DNA of 64,000 nt from Phycisphaerae bacterium (lineage in GTDB: Bacteria > Planctomycetota > Phycisphaerae > UBA1845). Shown one piece after another: positions 24,906 through 34,449 of the stretch. The stretch lies in contig JAJDEB010000008.1 in the NCBI GenBank assembly GCA_029260015.1, positions 1 through 64,000 of the forward strand. The letters run 5' to 3'. Both the position numbers and the translations under genes were made by a program. Below the pieces are notes generated by a model, which made no database searches, had not been told where the DNA came from, and saw nothing but the letters and a program-made list of their open reading frames with translations. The first letter of the stretch is position 1. Every line of letters starts with the position of its first letter.

Positions 24906-26646
24906 AATCGCGCGAAATCGCAATATCACCTATTTGCTTGTGGTCGCTGTGCTACTGTGCGGATGCATTCTGATCAGCGGCAATGATTGGATTGGAAGCG
25001 ATGAAATCCATACGCGCATGGAGTTGATTTCTACGTTACTGTCTCTGATCATCGGCGTAGTCGCATTGGTACGTTACTATTCCAAGAAGGACAATGCGAT
25101 TCTGCTGTTGGGGGCGGGATTCCTCGGCACGACCTTCTTGGACGGCATTCACTGTGGCTTAACTTGCTCACTGTTTGAACAGTTTGTTCCAACTGCACCG
25201 CCGTCGCTGCTACCGTGGAGTTGGTATGCCTCTCGTTGCTTCCTTAGCTTGCTGATGGTGGCCAGCTGGTTCGTATGGAGGCGGGATACGGTCGGAACGA
25301 AAACGCCTGTCAGCGAAACCAAGACATTTGTTTTTGTTGGGATCATCACGATTGCCACAATGTTCTTCTTCTCGTTTGTCCCGCTTCCGCGTGCTCATTA
25401 TCCCGAGCTTTTCTTCTCGAGGCCACAAGAGTTCTTGCCGGCAATTGCATTTTTGGTCGCATTGGTCGGATTTTATTCAAAGGGGCGTTGGAGACATGAC
25501 CACCTCGAACACTGGTTGGTCATCTCGCTCATTGTTGGATTGGGCGCGCAAGTCTTGTTCATGTCCAGGTCACGAGCACTAAACGATATCATGTTCGATG
25601 CAGCCCACGTACTAAAAATCTCGAGTTACGGATGCCTGTTCGTCGGCTTGGTCACTGACATGCGGAAAACATACGCCAATGCATGGTCGAATCTGAGCGA
25701 ATTGAATGTCGTAAATTTACGCCTTGGCAAGGAAGTCGAGAGGAGAACTGCTGCAGAGAATCACTTAATGCAAGTCAACGAGCAGCAAATGAAGCAAACT
25801 CAAGAACTTTCCAGACAACGACGAGTGCTTTTGAGCATGATGGAAGACGCAGAGCAGGCCCGTGGAGATGCCGAAGAGATTGCACTGCGATTGGATCTCG
25901 CGAACGATACCCTCGTCGCCCGAAATAAGGAGTTGGATGAGTTTACTTATATCGCGAGCCACGATCTCCAAGAGCCACTGCGAAAACTTCAGTCGTTCAG
26001 TAAGCTACTACCGATGGACTTGGGTGGCGACCTGCCTGTGGACGCAGCGAATGATCTGGCATTCATTACTGACGCAGCGAATCGCATGGAGTCGCTCGTT
26101 AACGATCTGCTAGAGTTGTCAAGATCAGGACGGGGCGAAACGCGGCTGGAATCGGTCGAACTTCAATCATGTTTGGATGAGGCGTTGACCACGATGTCAA
26201 TGCGAATTGAGGAGACGGGTACAAATGTCGAGTGTTCGCAATTGCCAAAGGTAACTGGCGACTCGCGACTGATTACACAACTTTTTCAAAACCTAATCGG
26301 TAATGCGATTAAATATTGCAGCCAAGATCGCACGCCATGCGTCGAGATTTTCGCCGAGTCAACAGGAGAGTGCCACATTGTAACAGTCCGCGACAACGGA
26401 ATTGGCATGGAGCAGCAATATCTGGAACAGATCTTTTCGCCCTTCAAACGGCTTCACGGTCGATCCGAATATAAAGGCAGCGGAATCGGACTGGCGATCT
26501 GTCGGAAAGTGGCCGAGCGCCACGGTGGAAAAATCTGGGCGGAGTCGGAGATAGGCGAGGGTTCAGCGTTTCGTTTCACGCTAAAACTTGCGGATGACAC
26601 GCCAAATAGCGACACCGAGCAGAGCGATGCTATTCAGTACCAATAA
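24898..26646 (+). CDS. Membrane histidine kinase (MASE3-like sensor, phytochrome-type core)
   Basis: A 582-residue kinase. N-terminal seven-helix MASE3/MASE4-like domain (~10-260; FLDGIHCGL and AAHVLKISSYG), a coiled coil (~265-345), then a phosphoacceptor domain with ASHDLQEPLRKLQSFSKLLP and an ATPase (NLIGNAIKY, RDNGIGM, GSGIGLAIC). This catalytic half is almost the same as in the kinase at 17451-19367. It starts with GTG at 24898 (AAGGA upstream) and overlaps the PAS gene by 8 nt. The next gene, a double receiver 143 nt downstream, is a likely target. Confidence 0.9.
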   Translation: MARIARNRNITYLLVVAVLLCGCILISGNDWIGSDEIHTRMELISTLLSLIIGVVALVRYYSKKDNAILLLGAGFLGTTFLDGIHCGLTCSLFEQFVPTAPPSLLPWSWYASRCFLSLLMVASWFVWRRDTVGTKTPVSETKTFVFVGIITIATMFFFSFVPLPRAHYPELFFSRPQEFLPAIAFLVALVGFYSKGRWRHDHLEHWLVISLIVGLGAQVLFMSRSRALNDIMFDAAHVLKISSYGCLFVGLVTDMRKTYANAWSNLSELNVVNLRLGKEVERRTAAENHLMQVNEQQMKQTQELSRQRRVLLSMMEDAEQARGDAEEIALRLDLANDTLVARNKELDEFTYIASHDLQEPLRKLQSFSKLLPMDLGGDLPVDAANDLAFITDAANRMESLVNDLLELSRSGRGETRLESVELQSCLDEALTTMSMRIEETGTNVECSQLPKVTGDSRLITQLFQNLIGNAIKYCSQDRTPCVEIFAESTGECHIVTVRDNGIGMEQQYLEQIFSPFKRLHGRSEYKGSGIGLAICRKVAERHGGKIWAESEIGEGSAFRFTLKLADDTPNSDTEQSDAIQYQ

Positions 26647-26789
26647 CCAGGATATTGATGATCGTATGCGACGCTCACCAATGTGAAAATGTAGAATAGT
26701 TTTGTGAAAGTTGTGGGTCGGAGAATGTGAATCGAATCGCGCAACACTGGTCGGGAAACCTTTAGCGCGCGTTGCATACGGAGAGAACG

Positions 26790-27653
26790 ATGGCACAGAA
26801 GAAAGTGCTTTTGGCAGATGACGATCAAACGCTGGTGACAGCACTTAGCTTGCGTTGCAAGAGCCTCGGACTTGAAACCATTTCTTGTTCGGACGGACTC
26901 GAAGCCAGCCAAGCGATCGCGAAGTTTCGGCCCGACCTGTTGATACTCGACATGAACATGCCCGGTGGTAACGGTCTTTTTCTGCACGAGCATCTTGCAA
27001 AAGATGCATCGCTCGAACCCATCCCAGCGATCCTTTTAACCGGACAATCGGACGAGGAAACCATCGCACGTTGCAATGAGTTGGGTGTGCATTATGTATG
27101 GAAAGGACTGGACACTTGGGGAGATTTAGAGCCACTTGTTCGCCAGTTGCTAGATCTTGATGAATCGTTCGATCAGAAATCGCCTCAACAGACAACCGCG
27201 CCTGTCGAAGTCGAACCAGATGCAAGCCCAACGAAAGCCCCCAAGGTTCTTGTCGTGGACGACGACCCCGACATCTCAAAAGCAATCAAGATTCGACTTC
27301 GCGAGTACGGGGTCGAAGTGGATCGGGCGTTCAGCGGGATGCAGGGATATTGGACGGCGCTAAAAGGTCAGCCCGACGTCGTCATCATGGATTTCAGAAT
27401 GCCCGAAGGCTACGGAAACTTTCTGCTGGGAAAGTTGCGAAGCCACTCAATAACGCGCAACATCCCGGTCGTCGTCCTTACGGGTCAGAGCATCGAAAAC
27501 CAAAAAGACTTCGCATTGGAACGCGAGCTAATCAGCCTGGGTGCCGTCGCGTTCCTCTCCAAGCCCATGGACTTCGATGAACTGAAGAAGGAACTAAGTC
27601 GCTACATCAACCTATCAACCAAAGCAATGGGCAATCGAATTCCGGTCATCTAA
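26790..27653 (+). CDS. Tandem double-receiver response regulator
   Basis: A 287-residue protein of two receiver domains joined by a Pro/Glu-rich linker (~125-155). Receiver 1: VLLADDDQT, LLILDMNMP (phospho-Asp), ILLTGQS, with Lys in YVWKGLD. Receiver 2: VLVVDDDPD, VVIMDFRMP, VVLTGQS, FLSKPMD. No output domain. GGAGAG before ATG 26790 defines the start. Receiver 1 has Gly where most have Pro after the conserved Lys. A terminator follows at 27723-27747, closing the signalling island. Confidence 0.9.
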   Translation: MAQKKVLLADDDQTLVTALSLRCKSLGLETISCSDGLEASQAIAKFRPDLLILDMNMPGGNGLFLHEHLAKDASLEPIPAILLTGQSDEETIARCNELGVHYVWKGLDTWGDLEPLVRQLLDLDESFDQKSPQQTTAPVEVEPDASPTKAPKVLVVDDDPDISKAIKIRLREYGVEVDRAFSGMQGYWTALKGQPDVVIMDFRMPEGYGNFLLGKLRSHSITRNIPVVVLTGQSIENQKDFALERELISLGAVAFLSKPMDFDELKKELSRYINLSTKAMGNRIPVI

Positions 27654-27722
27654 GCATCTGCTTCCTTGATCTTGACTGGGAGCACAAGGGAAGCGACATT
27701 ACCGGTACGCTTCATTGAAGAT

Positions 27723-27747
27723 ACCTCGGCGCATGCCGAGGTTTTTC
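27723..27747 (+). terminator. Rho-independent terminator after the signalling island
   Basis: Perfect stem ACCTCGGC / GCCGAGGT with a GCAT loop, followed by TTTTTC. Lies about 70 nt after the double-receiver stop codon. Confidence 0.88.
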
Positions 27748-28097
27748 ATGCGCTTGCAATGAATGTGAAATTGGGAATTCACCTGCCCTAAATCCACGCG
27801 CCGGGCATTGACAGAGAATGTCGAATTCCGCGTCGGCTGGGGGACGCAAGCCCATTCAGCGGGGAAATAAATGCAGGGCTTTAAAGCGCATTGCAATGCG
27901 ATTCGAGGTACGACCGCAGACTCGCGCTGGTCAAGAATGTATGATGATGTGCTTCACGAAAACGATGTCAGGGTGACACGGTGCGCGAGGTCGTCAGACA
28001 ATACAAACGACCGCCTTGGTTCACAAGACTGTGAGGGGCTACCAAGGCGGGGTCAAATGCTAACGCGAAAACGAACACATCTTTGGAAAGGCGTTCC
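27748..28097. other. Intergenic, 350 nt, no supported gene
   Basis: Between the terminator and the spermidine-synthase-like gene. An 80-codon frame at 27871-28110 has no family match. A GGGGGACGCAAGCCC stretch near 27839 recalls one strand of a cyclic-di-GMP riboswitch, but the matching receptor fold could not be drawn. Confidence 0.35.
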
Positions 28098-28856
28098 GTG
28101 GCAAAGTTGATAGAAGAATTAGATCACGCGATGACATCGTTGGGCGAACTCATCCTTCGGCGGCGTTGCATCCGGTCGCTTGACAATGCGGAGATTTATG
28201 AAGTCAAGTTGGATGGCGAATTTCTGATGTCTAGCTTGGTCAACAACGCCGAGAAAGCTCTCGCCCACATCGCCTTGGACAGAGTTGCATTATTGGATGT
28301 CGCCCATTCGCAGGTTTACGACCGCTCATTCGATGTGCTGGTCGGTGGGTTGGGGCTCGGTTATACCGCAAAAACAGCCCTCGATGTCGAACATGTTCGA
28401 ACCGTCACGGTCATTGAACTACTCGAGCCAGTCATCCGATGGCACGAAGAGCGCTTGGTGCCGTTGGCGAACGAATTACTTGGCGACCCGCGATGCCAAA
28501 TCGTTCTCGGCGACTTCTTCGAGCTGATCAAGTCTGCTAACTCGCCTCCCGATAACGTCGACGCGCCAACATACCACGCCATCTTGCTCGACATTGATCA
28601 TTCGCCCAAGTGCCTCTTGCAGTCTTCAAATAGTGCCTTCTATACCGAGCGAGGCATGCAGTCCGTGATTCGACGTTTGCACCCCGGCGGCGTATTCGCG
28701 TTCTGGTCTGCCGACCCGCCCGAAAGTGAGTTGATCGATTGCATGAAAATGGCTTTCGCGGAAGTGTCGATTCACGAATGCCGGTTTCTAAATCCGCTGC
28801 TCAACAAGGAAGACATCAACTGGATCGTAGCCGCTCAAGCGAGCCAGAAACCATGA
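28098..28856 (+). CDS. Spermidine-synthase-like Rossmann protein
   Basis: A 252-residue cytoplasmic protein with the aminopropyltransferase / SAM-methyltransferase Rossmann fold. The cofactor loop is VLVGGLGLGYTAK (~residues 77-89), followed by an acidic VIELLEPVIRWH strand and the catalytic-side LLDIDHSPK. The N-terminal tetramerisation strand region of true spermidine synthases is short, so the substrate may differ. The GTG at 28098 has AAGG well placed; a TTG five codons earlier is possible. No other polyamine gene is near, although the solute-binding protein at 16162 is of PotD type. Confidence 0.75.
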   Translation: MAKLIEELDHAMTSLGELILRRRCIRSLDNAEIYEVKLDGEFLMSSLVNNAEKALAHIALDRVALLDVAHSQVYDRSFDVLVGGLGLGYTAKTALDVEHVRTVTVIELLEPVIRWHEERLVPLANELLGDPRCQIVLGDFFELIKSANSPPDNVDAPTYHAILLDIDHSPKCLLQSSNSAFYTERGMQSVIRRLHPGGVFAFWSADPPESELIDCMKMAFAEVSIHECRFLNPLLNKEDINWIVAAQASQKP

Positions 28857-28950
28857 TGCAACCGATGAAGACGGAATCTTCATCCCATGATTCAAGTTTT
28901 GTCAAGAGGTTTGATCGCGCGGACTGGATGAACGTCTTCACGGAGCGCAA

Positions 28951-29120
28951 CTAGATATCCACATGAAAACGCTGTAGCTGTTGGGTGGCGAAACCAAAAG
29001 ATGTTGACGCGCCGACTTTGTTCTGACGGATCCAGCTTCGACAGGTCTCGGGTCTCACAATACCGACGATGTCCTTAACGTCGTGGCCGAGTTCCTTTCC
29101 GATGGTCAAAAGCCGAACTC
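28951..29120 (-). pseudogene. Integrase-core transposase N-terminal relic (tentative)
   Basis: The minus strand reads LLTIGKELGHDVKDIVGIVR then PETCRSWIRQNK before a stop at 28951. It resembles the IGKxLGxxxLxEIxxIVxPxTxxRW segment of integrase-core transposases common in planctomycetes. Only ~50 codons remain and no catalytic residues are present. The family assignment is from memory and weak. Confidence 0.4.
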
Positions 29121-29515
29121 GTCGACGTGCCGCTCGCCAAAGTTGGAATCAAAGCGCCAGTTTTGACCCTCGCAAGCTGAGAGAGAATTCACCGTCAAGA
29201 ATCACGCCAGTCAAGAAATCCCACGCCAGAATGCTCGCATTGCAACATCTCGGAAACAAGACCGATGCGAAGTGGAAGCAGAAGTTAGCATTGAGTCATC
29301 AACGTGCTGATTGCGCGATCATTTACGGACCTACGTCCGTAATTGTATTCATTCGATTCAAACAGTTGTTGGGGTTCGGTACATGATTCCTTTAAGATGT
29401 TGAACAGCGTCTCCAAGTCATTGTTGTTCTTGCGTCTATGCGCCTGTCTCTTACACCATTGAGGCGTGTTAGATTGCAAGCCAACTTGTGTGTGTGGTTA
29501 CTCAAGGAACCGAAA
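29121..29515. other. Intergenic, ~395 nt, no supported gene
   Basis: Upstream of the giant subtilase gene. Contains only short frames without family resemblance; it should carry the subtilase promoter. An in-frame ATG at 29438 upstream of the chosen subtilase start lacks a ribosome site. Confidence 0.4.
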
Positions 29516-32500
29516 ATGCCTAAGTATTATGGACGGGGTAATGAAATTCTATGCGCGTTCGGCGCTGCAATTATTTGTCTTTTGTGCGTATCCACTGCAC
29601 AGGCGCAAATCGAGTGGAGGTCAGGCGTTGCACCGAATTCTGGGCTGGACAAGGCATCGGTGATCGACAAATTGGCGAGTGATGACTTGCGCGGCGCGCC
29701 AATCCGGCAGGTCGTTCAATTCGACCAGCCAGTCACGCCCGAACAACGCGCAGCCCTCTTGGAGGCGGGCGTAACGCTGCAAGGCTACCTCGGCGCAGAT
29801 GCGTACTTTGCAGTGACGCGTGCAGGCAGACACGACAAGGACTCGCTGGCCGCAATAAGTTCACTAGTTGACGCCCAACCGATCCAACTCGCTTGGAAGC
29901 TTCACCCAATCTTTGCAGAAGGCCAGTCCCCCGAGTGGGCGATCGTCCCCGCGCCGGTTGGCCAGCGTGCGCCAGAAGAAAAATGGATCGGGGCGTATGT
30001 GGTGTTTCACGATGACATCGATGCCGATGCGTCGCGTGCGATCTCAAACAGACAAGGCGTGGTCGTGCGCGATCGTCTTGAGACCGTCAATGCGCTCGTG
30101 ATCGAGCTTCCTCTTGCTTCCGTTCCGTTATTGGCGGCAGAAGACGGTGTGATGTTCATCGAGCCGGCACTACCGCCCTTCACAATGAACAACGACAGCA
30201 ACCGCCTGCTGACTGAGGCGAGTTCTGTGCAGGCCGCTCCGTACAACCTCGACGGTTCAGGCGTTACGGTGCTCGTGTATGACGGCGGGACAGCTCGCTC
30301 GACGCACCAAGACTTTTCCGGTCGATTGTCGGTGCATGATGCATCGGGACTGCATTACCACCCGACGCACGTCGCCGGAACCATCGGTGGCGACGGCAGC
30401 GCGAGCGGCGGCACATACACAGGTATGGCACCAGGCACCACCCTCCTGTCGTATGGGTTTGAATACGATGGGTCGGGCATTTTTCTGTACAGCAATCCCG
30501 GTGACATCGAGTCGGATTACACCGAAGCGATCAACGTTCACGGCGCGGATATTTCCAATAACTCAATCGGCACGAATGTTTCGCAGAACGGCTTCGACTG
30601 CGCTATCACGGGCGATTACGGCGTCATGTCAGCAGTGATTGACAACATTGTGGGCGGCAGCCTAGGAAGCCCGTTCCGTATCATCTGGGCGAATGGAAAC
30701 GAACGCGGGTCGCCGAACTGCGGCACTGGCTACGCGTCAACTGCACCGCCCGCCGGCGCCAAGAATCACATCACGGTCGGCGCGCTCAACTCCAACAACG
30801 ACACGATTACCTCATTTAGCAGTTGGGGACCGGTCGATGACGGACGCATCAAACCTGATATTTCAGCACCTGGTTGTCAGAGCAACGGCGACGGTGGTGT
30901 GACCTCAACATGGGACACCGGCGACACCGACTATGGCACGATCTGCGGAACGAGCATGGCCGCGCCGACTGTGACGGGGCTTGCCGCTCTCATGATGGAA
31001 GATTTTGCCGTTCAGTTCCCAGCCGAGCCGATGTTTCGCAACTCGACACTCAAGGGGCTTCTCGCGCACTCGGCTGTTGACAATGGCAACGTCGGTCCGG
31101 ATTACCAGTTCGGGTACGGGTCGGTCCGGGTTCAGCAGGCGATTGATTTGATGAGAAGTGCTGCGTTTCTCGAAAACAACGTGTCGCAAGGGGCGTCCTT
31201 TACGCGCCAAGTGGTCGTCGCAGGAGGCGATCCCGAGTTCAAGGTGACATTAACTTGGGATGATGTTGCGGGCACGCCCAACGTCAACCCTGCACTGGTC
31301 AATGACCTGGACCTTGTCGTCACGAGTCCCAGTGCTGTTCGGCACTACCCTTGGACGCTTAATCCTGGCAATCCGTCGAACGCGGCGGTCCAGTCGCAGG
31401 AAGACCACCTCAATAACATCGAGCAGGTCTTGGTCAACAATCCTGAAGCGGGAACGTGGACCGTCGAAGTGTTTGGATTTAACGTTCCGCAAGGACCGCA
31501 GAGTTTCTCCCTCGTAGGAGACGGGACACTTTCAAACGGCGTAAGTATTGGGTTCCCCAACGGTTTGCCAGCATCGATGTCGCCCGGTTCGCCCGAGGTG
31601 ATCGACGTCGAGATCGTGGCATTTGGCGAGACAGTCGTGCCAGCCAGCCCAACAGTGTTCTATCGATATGGAGGAGGAGCGTTTTCCGCGTCCGGCCTGT
31701 CGAATGTATCTGGAGACTTGTATCAGGGTACGTTACCGGCGGCGACGTGCGGCGATACGCCAGAGTTTTACTTCAGCGCCGAAGGTTCGCTGTCAGGTGT
31801 TGTGGAAAGCCCGACGGGCGCGCCTGGGTCCGTTCATACGGCGATTGTCGGATCGAACACGATCGTGTTCACAGATGATTTTGAATCGGATCAGGGATGG
31901 ACTCCGTCGAATCTCGGCGCGTCAACCGGCGATTGGGAGCGCGGCGTACCGGTGAATGATTCGGGTTGGGACTACGATCCCATTTCCGATTCGGACGGTA
32001 GTGGCCAATGCTACCTGACCATGAACTCGGTCGGTAATACAGATATTGACGGAGGTTCGGTGCGGCTTACGTCTCCGGTCATCGACATGTCAGGGGGAGA
32101 GGTCACGATCAGCTACGACTATTACCTTTACCTGACAGTCGCAGACGGCATTGATATGCTTCTGGTCGAAATCAACAACAATGGCGGAAGTGGAAGCTGG
32201 ATCGAAATTGCGCGCCACGACACCGATGGCGGAACGACCTGGCGACCGCACACAATTACGCAGGGAGACTTAACAGCAGCCGGCGTGACGCTGACAGCGA
32301 ATATGGTCATGCGGTTTACCGCCAACGATACCGGTTCGGCAAGTATCAACGAAAGCGGCCTCGATGCGTTCCAAGTGACCGCGTTTACTTGCTCAGCCAG
32401 TGGCACTTGCAGCGACGGCATTCAAAATCAAGGCGAAGATCGCATCGACTGTGGCGGCCCTTGCAGCGCGTGCCAATGTACATCCAACCCCGCATGTGAC

Positions 32501-34357
32501 AACGGCCAGTATTGCGATGGTGCAGAATCCTGCGACACATTTGGACTTTGCGTAAGCGGGACGGTTGTAAATTGCGATGACGGTGTCGGTTGCACGGATG
32601 ATTCCTGCAACGAGGGTACCGACTCCTGTAACAACATTGCCAACAATGCCAACTGCGACAACGGCCAATTCTGCGACGGTACCGAAACGTGCCACGCTAC
32701 CTTGGATTGCTTAGCCGGTGTAGACCCCTGCCCCGGACAATTGTGCGACGAGGGTGGCGATGAGTGCGTGGAATGCCTCGGTGACGGTGACTGCGACGAC
32801 GGCGCGTTTTGCAACGGAGTCGAAACGTGCGTCGCGGGCGCTTGTGTCGCTGGCACGCCATTCGACTGCGATGACAGCGTCGGATGTACCGACGATTCTT
32901 GCAACGAAGGTACGGATTCCTGTGACAACGTTGTCAATGACGCGAACTGCGACAACGGATTGTTCTGCGATGGCGTCGAAACATGCGATGCGTTGCTCGA
33001 CTGCCAAGCCGGATCACCCGTCGATTGTGATGACGGCGTAGGTTGCACGGATGACTCATGCAACGAGGGTACCGAATCGTGTGATAACGTCATCAGCGAC
33101 TCCAATTGCGACAATGGTCTGTTCTGCGACGGCACCGAGACATGCGACGCTTTACTCGATTGCCAGGTTGGCACTCCCATTGATTGCGACGACGGTGTCG
33201 CATGTACGGATGACTCCTGCAATGAAGGAACCGATTCATGTGACAATGTCGCCAACGATATCAATTGCGATAACAGTCTTTTCTGTGATGGCGTTGAGAC
33301 ATGCGACGCATTGCTCGATTGCCAAGCTGGTACTCCTGTCGATTGCGATGACGGTGTAAGTTGTACGGATGACACCTGTAACGAAGGTACCGACTCGTGC
33401 GACAATTTGGCCAACGACGGCAATTGCGACAATGGATTATTCTGCGACGGCGCCGAGACGTGCGACGCATTGCTTGATTGTCAGGCGGGGAGTTCAATTG
33501 ACTGTGACGACGGCGTTGGTTGTACGGACGATATGTGCAACGAAGGGACTGATGCTTGTGACAACATTGCCAACGATGGAAATTGCGTCAACGGTCAGTT
33601 TTGCGATGGAGCTGAAACTTGCGATGCGTTGCTTGATTGCCAAGCTGGTATAGACCCCTGTCCCAGCCAATCGTGTGACGAGGGTGGCGATGTATGCGTG
33701 GACTGCCTCGGTGACGGTGACTGTGATGACACCGCGTTCTGCAACGGCAGCGAGACGTGCGTTGCTGGCACTTGTGTGGCCGGTACTCCGGTTGATTGCA
33801 ACGACGGTGTAGGCTGTACCGACGATTCTTGTAACGAAGGTACAGACTCCTGTGACAACGTCGTCAATGACGCGAACTGCGACAACACCCTCTACTGCGA
33901 TGGCGTTGAGACGTGCGACGCATTGCTCGACTGCCAAGCCGGAACGCCCGTTGATTGCGACGATGGCGTTGGCTGCACAGACGATTCGTGCAACGAAGGG
34001 AATGATAGTTGCGACAACACTGCCAATGATGCCCTTTGCGATAATGGCCTGTACTGCGACGGTGCCGAAACCTGCGACACGTTCACCGGCTGCAACGTGG
34101 GCCCAGGCTCACCGTGCAGCGCCGGGACGTGGTGTGCGGAAACCGGAGACGCATGTCAGCCGTATGGCAACGGTGATTTCGATGGCGACTTTGACGTAGA
34201 TCTAATCGACTTCCAGATGTTTACTGCATGTTTCGGCGCTGACGTCGAAAGTATACCGGCCTGTGGTGATGGGAACCTGATCGGGCTGGACGGTCTGATC
34301 GACTTGGCTGACTACGCGCAACTCGCGGCAAGCCTGGAACTCAGTGGCCCGCAGTAG
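29516..34357 (+). CDS. Giant secreted subtilase with Cys-rich repeat array and dockerin-like tail
   Basis: A 1613-residue exported protein. A signal peptide runs to STAQA (~residue 31). A propeptide-like region precedes an S8 peptidase domain (~240-560): VTVLVYDGG gives Asp (~256), HPTHVAGT gives His (~285), IIWANGNE the oxyanion Asn and GTSMAAPTV the Ser (~480). A beta domain with SFSLVGDG follows, then a jelly-roll region (~780-960), the Cys-rich array (genomic 32492-34160) and a dockerin-like tail (GDFDGDFDVDLIDFQ). AAGGA before ATG 29516 sets the start. The Cys-rich repeats are probably disulphide-rich spacers that hold the protease off the cell (inference). Confidence 0.88.
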   Translation: MPKYYGRGNEILCAFGAAIICLLCVSTAQAQIEWRSGVAPNSGLDKASVIDKLASDDLRGAPIRQVVQFDQPVTPEQRAALLEAGVTLQGYLGADAYFAVTRAGRHDKDSLAAISSLVDAQPIQLAWKLHPIFAEGQSPEWAIVPAPVGQRAPEEKWIGAYVVFHDDIDADASRAISNRQGVVVRDRLETVNALVIELPLASVPLLAAEDGVMFIEPALPPFTMNNDSNRLLTEASSVQAAPYNLDGSGVTVLVYDGGTARSTHQDFSGRLSVHDASGLHYHPTHVAGTIGGDGSASGGTYTGMAPGTTLLSYGFEYDGSGIFLYSNPGDIESDYTEAINVHGADISNNSIGTNVSQNGFDCAITGDYGVMSAVIDNIVGGSLGSPFRIIWANGNERGSPNCGTGYASTAPPAGAKNHITVGALNSNNDTITSFSSWGPVDDGRIKPDISAPGCQSNGDGGVTSTWDTGDTDYGTICGTSMAAPTVTGLAALMMEDFAVQFPAEPMFRNSTLKGLLAHSAVDNGNVGPDYQFGYGSVRVQQAIDLMRSAAFLENNVSQGASFTRQVVVAGGDPEFKVTLTWDDVAGTPNVNPALVNDLDLVVTSPSAVRHYPWTLNPGNPSNAAVQSQEDHLNNIEQVLVNNPEAGTWTVEVFGFNVPQGPQSFSLVGDGTLSNGVSIGFPNGLPASMSPGSPEVIDVEIVAFGETVVPASPTVFYRYGGGAFSASGLSNVSGDLYQGTLPAATCGDTPEFYFSAEGSLSGVVESPTGAPGSVHTAIVGSNTIVFTDDFESDQGWTPSNLGASTGDWERGVPVNDSGWDYDPISDSDGSGQCYLTMNSVGNTDIDGGSVRLTSPVIDMSGGEVTISYDYYLYLTVADGIDMLLVEINNNGGSGSWIEIARHDTDGGTTWRPHTITQGDLTAAGVTLTANMVMRFTANDTGSASINESGLDAFQVTAFTCSASGTCSDGIQNQGEDRIDCGGPCSACQCTSNPACDNGQYCDGAESCDTFGLCVSGTVVNCDDGVGCTDDSCNEGTDSCNNIANNANCDNGQFCDGTETCHATLDCLAGVDPCPGQLCDEGGDECVECLGDGDCDDGAFCNGVETCVAGACVAGTPFDCDDSVGCTDDSCNEGTDSCDNVVNDANCDNGLFCDGVETCDALLDCQAGSPVDCDDGVGCTDDSCNEGTESCDNVISDSNCDNGLFCDGTETCDALLDCQVGTPIDCDDGVACTDDSCNEGTDSCDNVANDINCDNSLFCDGVETCDALLDCQAGTPVDCDDGVSCTDDTCNEGTDSCDNLANDGNCDNGLFCDGAETCDALLDCQAGSSIDCDDGVGCTDDMCNEGTDACDNIANDGNCVNGQFCDGAETCDALLDCQAGIDPCPSQSCDEGGDVCVDCLGDGDCDDTAFCNGSETCVAGTCVAGTPVDCNDGVGCTDDSCNEGTDSCDNVVNDANCDNTLYCDGVETCDALLDCQAGTPVDCDDGVGCTDDSCNEGNDSCDNTANDALCDNGLYCDGAETCDTFTGCNVGPGSPCSAGTWCAETGDACQPYGNGDFDGDFDVDLIDFQMFTACFGADVESIPACGDGNLIGLDGLIDLADYAQLAASLELSGPQ
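32492..34160 (+). repeat. Tandem coding repeat: nine Cys-rich units, mostly 53 residues
   Basis: Units begin at about 32492, 32651, 32945, 33104, 33263, 33422, 33581, 33875 and 34034. The standard unit is 159 nt and follows NCDNGxFCDGxETCDALLDC, CDDGVGCTDDSCNEG and TDSCDN. Units 2 and 7 are longer (294 nt) because both carry the same extra 45-residue block (CDEGGD...CLGDGDCDD). Units 2 and 7 are 930 nt apart, so a higher-order duplication is likely. Third-codon bases differ widely between units. Confidence 0.95.
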
Positions 34358-34449
34358 GCACGCAGATCCATTCAGAGCGGGTCCAATATGTAGACGTCCA
34401 TCCGCATCAGTCTTGAGAGCGTTTGAAGATTGCTGACAAGACGTGGTCG

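Noticed and set aside
27830-27880. Possible cyclic-di-GMP riboswitch (GGGACGCAAGCC-like stretch)
   Set aside because: Only one short piece resembles the motif; the second helix and tetraloop receptor could not be found.
32428-33937. Long open frames on the minus strand opposite the Cys-rich array (up to 334 codons)
   Set aside because: They mirror the 159-nt repeat of the plus-strand gene, have Ser/Pro/Gln-rich composition from antisense reading, and lack starts and families.
32492-34160. Regular repeats that might be taken for a CRISPR array
   Set aside because: The period is 159 nt, the units are coding and no unique spacers are present.
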